From Candidatus Fibrimonadales bacterium (GTDB lineage Bacteria > Fibrobacterota > Fibrobacteria > Fibrobacterales > Fibrobacteraceae): a stretch of DNA of 9,193 nucleotides. Where the stretch lies: NCBI GenBank assembly GCA_009777135.1, contig WRMM01000058.1, forward strand, positions 1 through 9,193. Reading direction: 5' to 3'. The position numbers and the translations under genes were made by a program. Positions 6,154-9,193 of this stretch are shown here, piece after piece. The first letter of the stretch is position 1, and every line of letters starts with the position of its first letter. The notes beneath the pieces are model-generated. The model worked only from the letters and a program-made list of their open reading frames with translations, was not told the DNA's origin and did no database searches.

Positions 6154-6652
6154 GGAATTCATCCTTAACTTTAAGATAGCCTTCTGCGCTGATTTTGCAA
6201 AATTCTTTTTCTTCTTCTGTTAAATCGCGGAGCCTCCGAGCGGGGCTGCCGGTTATCAGGGAATATGGCGGAAACTCTTTGCCGCTGGTTACAAGAGCGC
6301 CTGCTCCCACAATGCTGTGATGCCCAATTACCGTGCCATCCATAATGCAAGAACCCATGCCTATAATGCAGTAATCTTCAATTGTGCAGGCATGCAAAAT
6401 GGCATTGTGCCCAACCGTGACACACTCGCCTATAACAACGCCTTTATTGTGCGCCAAATGTACCGTTGAATTATCTTGTATGTTAGTTTTTTTGCCAACT
6501 TTTATGCTGTTAATATCTCCGCGCAAAACTGCGTTGTGAAAAATAGAAACATCGTCTGCAAGCTCAACTTCCCCTATTACGCATGCGCCTGGCGCCATAA
6601 AAACACGCTCGCCAATAACTGGCTTTTTTTTGCCAAAAGAATAAACGCTCAT
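6137..6652 (-). CDS. Gamma-carbonic-anhydrase-like hexapeptide-repeat protein
   Basis: This 171-residue left-handed beta-helix protein is of the CamH/YrdA/PaaY type and is probably a cytoplasmic trimer. Hexapeptide repeats run from about residue 12 to 120, with a C-terminal helix after GSPARRLRDLTEEE. The three zinc-ligand histidines of gamma carbonic anhydrases are present: His65 (STVH), His82 and His87 (GHNAILH). So are the Arg44/Asp46 pair (LRGD) and Gln59 (TNIQD). The acidic loop used for proton transfer in the archaeal enzyme Cam is absent, as in many CamH-type members, so carbonic anhydrase activity is plausible but unproven. Its ATG overlaps the tolR stop (ATGA), and an AGGAG-like site lies in the tolR end, making it the third gene of that operon. 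Its 3' end overlaps mmdB by 17 bases tail to tail. CO2 released by the neighbouring decarboxylase is a possible substrate, but the genes are on opposite strands. Confidence 0.88.
   Translation of the reverse strand: MSVYSFGKKKPVIGERVFMAPGACVIGEVELADDVSIFHNAVLRGDINSIKVGKKTNIQDNSTVHLAHNKGVVIGECVTVGHNAILHACTIEDYCIIGMGSCIMDGTVIGHHSIVGAGALVTSGKEFPPYSLITGSPARRLRDLTEEEKEFCKISAEGYLKVKDEFLTPAC
6151..6167. other. Small symmetric hairpin at the mmdB stop codon
   Basis: TAAGGA and TCCTTA form a perfect 6-bp stem around a 5-base loop. It starts exactly at the mmdB stop and lies inside the end of the opposing gene. It is weak (two G-C pairs) and lacks a T-run on either strand, so a terminator role is only possible. 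Confidence 0.2.
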
Positions 6653-7056
6653 CTTCTTTTCTCCTCTTTCCTTTCCAAAGTCAAAAAACCTAGCTGCTTA
6701 ACGCCAGCCAACTGAACCAAAGACACAACCTTCATAACAATGCCGTAATTCACAGACTCATCGGCATTTATCACTACGGGTGCTTCATTTTCCCAGCGAG
6801 ATTTAAAAATTTCATTGAAGTCGTCTATATAAACCCTGTCTTCGCCAATAAAAATTTCTTCATCTTTGGTGATAGAAACTTTCAGCATTTTTTTTTGCTC
6901 AAGGGTAGGAGACTCGGCATCGGGCAAATCAACTTTTATACCCTGGCTCATAAGAGGAGCGGATATTAAAAAAACTATCAAGATGGCAAACACAACATCT
7001 ATCAAGTTGGTTAAATTCATCTCTTGATTCAGGGACTTGCTGCGACTTCGCTTCAT
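6649..7056 (-). CDS. tolR: TolR/ExbD-family energy-transducing protein
   Basis: This 135-residue single-pass inner-membrane protein pairs with the TolQ/ExbB channel to couple the proton (or ion) gradient to work in the cell envelope. After a short basic N-terminus (MKRSRSKSLNQ) one membrane helix runs from about residue 18 to 36. Asp20, in NLIDVVFAILIVF, matches the essential membrane Asp of TolR and ExbD. Residues 38-47 (SQGIKVDLPD) are the typical post-membrane strand, and the rest is a periplasmic domain ending in the family pattern VNYGIVMKVVSLVQLAGVKQ. The wording around the helix is closer to TolR than to TonB-linked ExbD, but the two are hard to separate without TolA, TolB, Pal or TonB nearby, and none is in the window. 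The start codon overlaps the tolQ stop (ATGA), and the stop overlaps the start of the next gene the same way. Confidence 0.88.
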   Translation of the reverse strand: MKRSRSKSLNQEMNLTNLIDVVFAILIVFLISAPLMSQGIKVDLPDAESPTLEQKKMLKVSITKDEEIFIGEDRVYIDDFNEIFKSRWENEAPVVINADESVNYGIVMKVVSLVQLAGVKQLGFLTLERKEEKRR

Positions 7057-7760
7057 TTTTGAAGTTCCCTGTCTGTTAAAACCTTTTCTATTGCCAGCAA
7101 ATCTCCGCGTTTAAATAAGCTTAGCAAATGCGAAGAAAAATTGTAATAAAGAATTTCTTGGCGGTTGTTGCGAGAAACAAAATAATTATATGCCATGGAA
7201 GCAGGAATAGCCGCTATCAAACCAGCGACTGTGGTAATCAAAGCAACCGCAATTCCAGGAGCCACAACGCTTAAATCTGCGGAGCCATGCGTTCCTATTT
7301 CGTAAAAAGACTGCATAATGCCCCACACCGTTCCAAAAAGCCCAAAGAACGGCGAAACATTGGAAGCTATAGCGAGAAAAGATAATTTGGAATCTTCTTC
7401 CAGCCTGCAGGCTTCAATTTCGCGCTGCATGGTATCTTCTAGCATTTCTGAGCGGGGCGCCAAAGTTTCAACGCTTACAAATGGGCTTAAATTCCCAGCT
7501 TCTTTAACCACGGCATCGGTTATGTTTTTCAGCGGGCACGGCGAGGCTTTTACGGAAAAATTTTCAACTTCAGCAAAATGTTTTATGCGTCCAAAAGCTT
7601 TGTAAAAATTTGCATTCGCCTCTCGTTTGCTTTTTAGCGAGAAAAATTTGGTTATTGCTACTCCCCAAATAATAAAGGAGAAAAAGGCTAAAATCAAAAG
7701 CACAACCACGGTAACAGGGTCACCCAGCGCCATTTTAATTATTTCAATGGTGATTTTCAT
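7053..7760 (-). CDS. tolQ: TolQ/ExbB-family proton channel protein
   Basis: This 235-residue MotA/TolQ/ExbB-family protein is the ion-conducting partner of TolR/ExbD in the inner membrane. Three membrane segments are visible: about residues 14-39, 128-150 (FLAIASNVSPFFGLFGTVWG) and 167-193 (PGIAVALITTVAGLIAAIPA). Between the first two is the usual large cytoplasmic loop. Thr176/Thr177 in the third segment match the conserved channel Thr of the family. I chose the ATG at 7760 (MKITIEIIK). The frame stays open to 7985, but that extension lies antisense to rimI, has no family similarity and would make the protein too long. No ribosome site precedes the 7760 start. TACTAT, nine bases before the ATG on this strand, could act as a -10 and give a nearly leaderless mRNA. 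Assignment as TolQ rather than ExbB is a judgement from GTVWGIMQSF. Confidence 0.9.
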   Translation of the reverse strand: MKITIEIIKMALGDPVTVVVLLILAFFSFIIWGVAITKFFSLKSKREANANFYKAFGRIKHFAEVENFSVKASPCPLKNITDAVVKEAGNLSPFVSVETLAPRSEMLEDTMQREIEACRLEEDSKLSFLAIASNVSPFFGLFGTVWGIMQSFYEIGTHGSADLSVVAPGIAVALITTVAGLIAAIPASMAYNYFVSRNNRQEILYYNFSSHLLSLFKRGDLLAIEKVLTDRELQK

Positions 7761-7786
7761 AGTGGAAAAATAGTAAATTCTATAAT
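7761..7786. promoter_or_regulatory. Very short divergent control region between tolQ and rimI
   Basis: Only 26 bases separate the two start codons. The AT-rich core holds an imperfect palindrome at 7770-7783 (ATAGTAAATTCTAT, five of seven pairs), which yields a -10-like TATAAT on the plus strand (7781-7786) and TACTAT on the minus strand (7775-7770). Neither gene has a ribosome site here. The plus-strand TATAAT touches the rimI ATG, so a start site from it would fall inside rimI. It is therefore unlikely to be the rimI promoter unless transcripts begin farther upstream. The minus-strand element fits tolQ better. Confidence 0.4.
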
Positions 7787-8185
7787 ATGATTCGCTTTGC
7801 AACAGAATGGGATTTTGAGTGGATAGCCGCTCTTCAAAGCGAAAATGGGTTGCCGCTGTGGAAGCCCAACTCAGCAGCTTGGGTTTTGGAGAAAAAAGCA
7901 TTTGCCATTTGGCAGGCGGCTGGCGATGAGTGCGAGCTTTTGTCCATAGCGGTTCTGCCCGCTGAGCAACGCAAAGGCTTGGCAAAAATGCTGATGGAGC
8001 ATTGCCAAAGAGAACTTGCCGCTCAAGGCATCAAAAGTTTTTTCCTTGAAGTAAGAGAAAGCAACCTCGCTGCAATTTCCCTTTACAAAAAATTAGGATA
8101 CGAAAAAATCACAGAAAGAAAAAAATATTACGGCAATGGAGAAACTGCGATGGTGATGAAATGGTTAGCGGCTAGCGTTCTGTAA
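7787..8185 (+). CDS. rimI: RimI-type ribosomal-protein / peptide N-acetyltransferase
   Basis: This 132-residue GNAT-fold enzyme transfers acetyl from acetyl-CoA to protein N-termini. RimI of Enterobacteria acetylates ribosomal protein S18. The start MIRFATEWDFEWIAALQ is the usual RimI opening (IR-x-A-T-x-x-D). VLPAEQRKGLAKMLM at residues 57-70 is the acetyl-CoA-binding motif A. LEVRESNLAAISLYKKLGY at 87-105 is the RimI hallmark. Glu88 and Tyr100 have the same spacing as the catalytic Glu103 and Tyr115 of Salmonella RimI. The segment ERKKYYGNGETAMVM is also typical. At 132 residues it is slightly shorter than the usual 145-160. The ATG is preceded by TATAAT but no ribosome site. Its actual substrate here cannot be told from sequence. 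It is convergent with the next gene, with 14 bases between the stops. Confidence 0.88.
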   Translation: MIRFATEWDFEWIAALQSENGLPLWKPNSAAWVLEKKAFAIWQAAGDECELLSIAVLPAEQRKGLAKMLMEHCQRELAAQGIKSFFLEVRESNLAAISLYKKLGYEKITERKKYYGNGETAMVMKWLAASVL

Positions 8186-8199
8186 AGCTGATTGCGTTT

Positions 8200-9189
8200 T
8201 TAATAATTAATCCCGCGTCTCACAGGTTTAAAACCCGCTTCTGTTATAAAAATTTCAGCTTCTTTTATGCTTGATATGCCTTGAGAAAGCATTACCCGTT
8301 CTTTTAAAACAACGCTGCTAATGTCATTTCCGCCTGCGTAGAGAGCTAGTTCGCCCAAGGCTTTGCCCATTCCCAGAACAGAAACTTCGATGTTTGGTAT
8401 GTTGTGGAAAAATAATCTGCAAAGCGCAACGAGTTTTATGTATTCATCGCTGCGCACGTGGCGAATGGGAAAATTATTTGTTTGCGGCTGGAATACCCAT
8501 GGGATAAAGCTTTGGAACCCGCCTGTTTTATTTTGAACTTCGCGAACATAATTTAAATGCTCAATAATATCTTCTGGGCTTTCAATTGAGCCAATCACTA
8601 TGTTTGCGCTGCTTTTTAGCCCTTGTTTGTGGCACTCTTCCATAACTTTGCACCAGTTTTTTGCGGAGAGTTTTTGGGGAGCTAAAATTTTGCGCATTCT
8701 TGGAGTCATAATTTCTGCGCCTGCTCCGGGCACGGAAGAAAGGCCTGCCGTTTTTAATTTTTGCAAAAGTTCCGGCAATGGCATTTTATTGTTTTTTGCC
8801 ATATTAAAAAGCTCCACGGGAGAGAAACCGCGAACAGGAAATTTTAATTCTTTATGCAAAATATTTAAAACGGATAAATAATAATCAAGCGGAATTTCGG
8901 GATTAACTCCGCCCTGCAAAAAAATTCCGCTTGCGCCATGTTTTTTTGCTTCTAACGCTTCAGAATGAATTTCACCGAGGGACTGCGTGTAGGGCTTTGT
9001 TCCTGCGCTGCTTTTGAATGAGCAAAAAGAACAGGCTACTTTGCAAATATTGGTGTAGTTTATTATCCTGAAAACCGTGTAGCTAACATTTTTTTTGCCA
9101 TGAATTTCAATACGTTTTTCATGAGCTGCTTTTGCAAGCTCAGTCCAGTGTGCGTTTTTCCAAAGCTTGAGGGCTTCTTTTGCTGTCAT
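8200..9189 (-). CDS. mqnC: MqnC-like radical SAM enzyme (dehypoxanthine futalosine cyclase family)
   Basis: This protein of at least 329 residues is in the MqnC/MqnE/CofH group of radical SAM enzymes. MqnC closes the ring of dehypoxanthine futalosine in the futalosine route to menaquinone. NYTNICKVACSFCSF carries the radical SAM cluster ligands Cys49, Cys53 and Cys56 in CX3CX2C spacing. GIFLQGGVNPEIPLDYY, FSPVEL, a PG-x-GAEI motif (here PGAGAEIM), the Arg-Lys-Ile-Leu-Ala-Pro-x-K stretch and TGGFQSFIPWVFQP all match MqnC. GMGKALGELALYAGGND and the C-terminal AGF-x-P-x-RR end also fit. The Ala in PGAGAEI and the RGFSPVE wording are closer to CofH-like relatives, so MqnE or a CofH-like enzyme is the alternative. 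The ATG at 9189 is four bases from the window edge and the frame is open beyond it. MqnC proteins often start about 10-20 residues earlier, so the real start may lie outside. Confidence 0.75.
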   Translation of the reverse strand: MTAKEALKLWKNAHWTELAKAAHEKRIEIHGKKNVSYTVFRIINYTNICKVACSFCSFKSSAGTKPYTQSLGEIHSEALEAKKHGASGIFLQGGVNPEIPLDYYLSVLNILHKELKFPVRGFSPVELFNMAKNNKMPLPELLQKLKTAGLSSVPGAGAEIMTPRMRKILAPQKLSAKNWCKVMEECHKQGLKSSANIVIGSIESPEDIIEHLNYVREVQNKTGGFQSFIPWVFQPQTNNFPIRHVRSDEYIKLVALCRLFFHNIPNIEVSVLGMGKALGELALYAGGNDISSVVLKERVMLSQGISSIKEAEIFITEAGFKPVRRGINY

Positions 9190-9193
9190 TTTA

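Noticed and set aside
7761..7985. N-terminal extension of the tolQ frame to 7985
   Set aside because: It lies antisense to the start of rimI, has no membrane or family features, and the protein from 7760 already has the normal length.
8166..8200. Terminator between rimI and mqnC
   Set aside because: A short T-run (GCGTTTTT) is present, but I could not find a paired stem before it on either strand.

Overview
The window is a compact, moderately AT-rich bacterial segment. Ten of its eleven genes are complete or nearly so, and the first is cut by the left edge. Its gene content points to an anaerobic Gram-negative bacterium that ferments through the succinate-propionate route: a Na+-pumping methylmalonyl-CoA decarboxylase, an outer-membrane-type TolQ/TolR (ExbB/ExbD) energy-transducing pair, and a radical SAM enzyme of futalosine-dependent menaquinone synthesis. 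An AAA/PD-(D/E)XK protein family common in gut anaerobes also fits. A Fibrobacterota-like gut organism is my best guess, but no rRNA or lineage marker proves it.

Layout, left to right. (1) Positions 2-1456 (+) hold a 5'-truncated AAA-ATPase-like/PD-(D/E)XK nuclease-fold gene. Its reading frame enters from outside the window at the tail of the Walker A loop. (2) A 94-base gap follows, with a short hairpin, a possible promoter element and a clear ribosome binding site. (3) Positions 1551-6153 (+) are one tightly packed operon: methylmalonyl-CoA epimerase, carboxyltransferase (mmdA), an unusual OadG/MmdD-type membrane subunit, the biotin carrier (mmdC), an unrecognised 92-residue protein, and the Na+-translocating beta subunit (mmdB). 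Together they would convert (R)- to (S)-methylmalonyl-CoA, decarboxylate it to propionyl-CoA via carboxybiotin, and export Na+. The mutase that would feed the pathway lies outside the window.

(4) Positions 6137-7760 (-) form a second, translationally coupled operon, tolQ-tolR-gamma-carbonic-anhydrase-like, with ATGA overlaps at both joints. Its last gene runs 17 bases into the 3' end of mmdB. (5) Positions 7787-8185 (+) encode RimI-type N-acetyltransferase, divergent from tolQ with only 26 bases between start codons. (6) Positions 8200-9189 (-) encode an MqnC-like radical SAM enzyme, convergent with rimI and running to the right edge.

The most unusual part is the decarboxylase operon. Its MmdD-type subunit carries a roughly 135-residue hydrophilic N-terminal extension and a recent-looking 66-base tandem duplication in its conserved C-terminal module. 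A small uncharacterised protein is inserted between the biotin carrier and the pump subunit. No rRNA, tRNA, CRISPR array, insertion sequence or riboswitch was seen, and there is no gene-free stretch over 300 bases.
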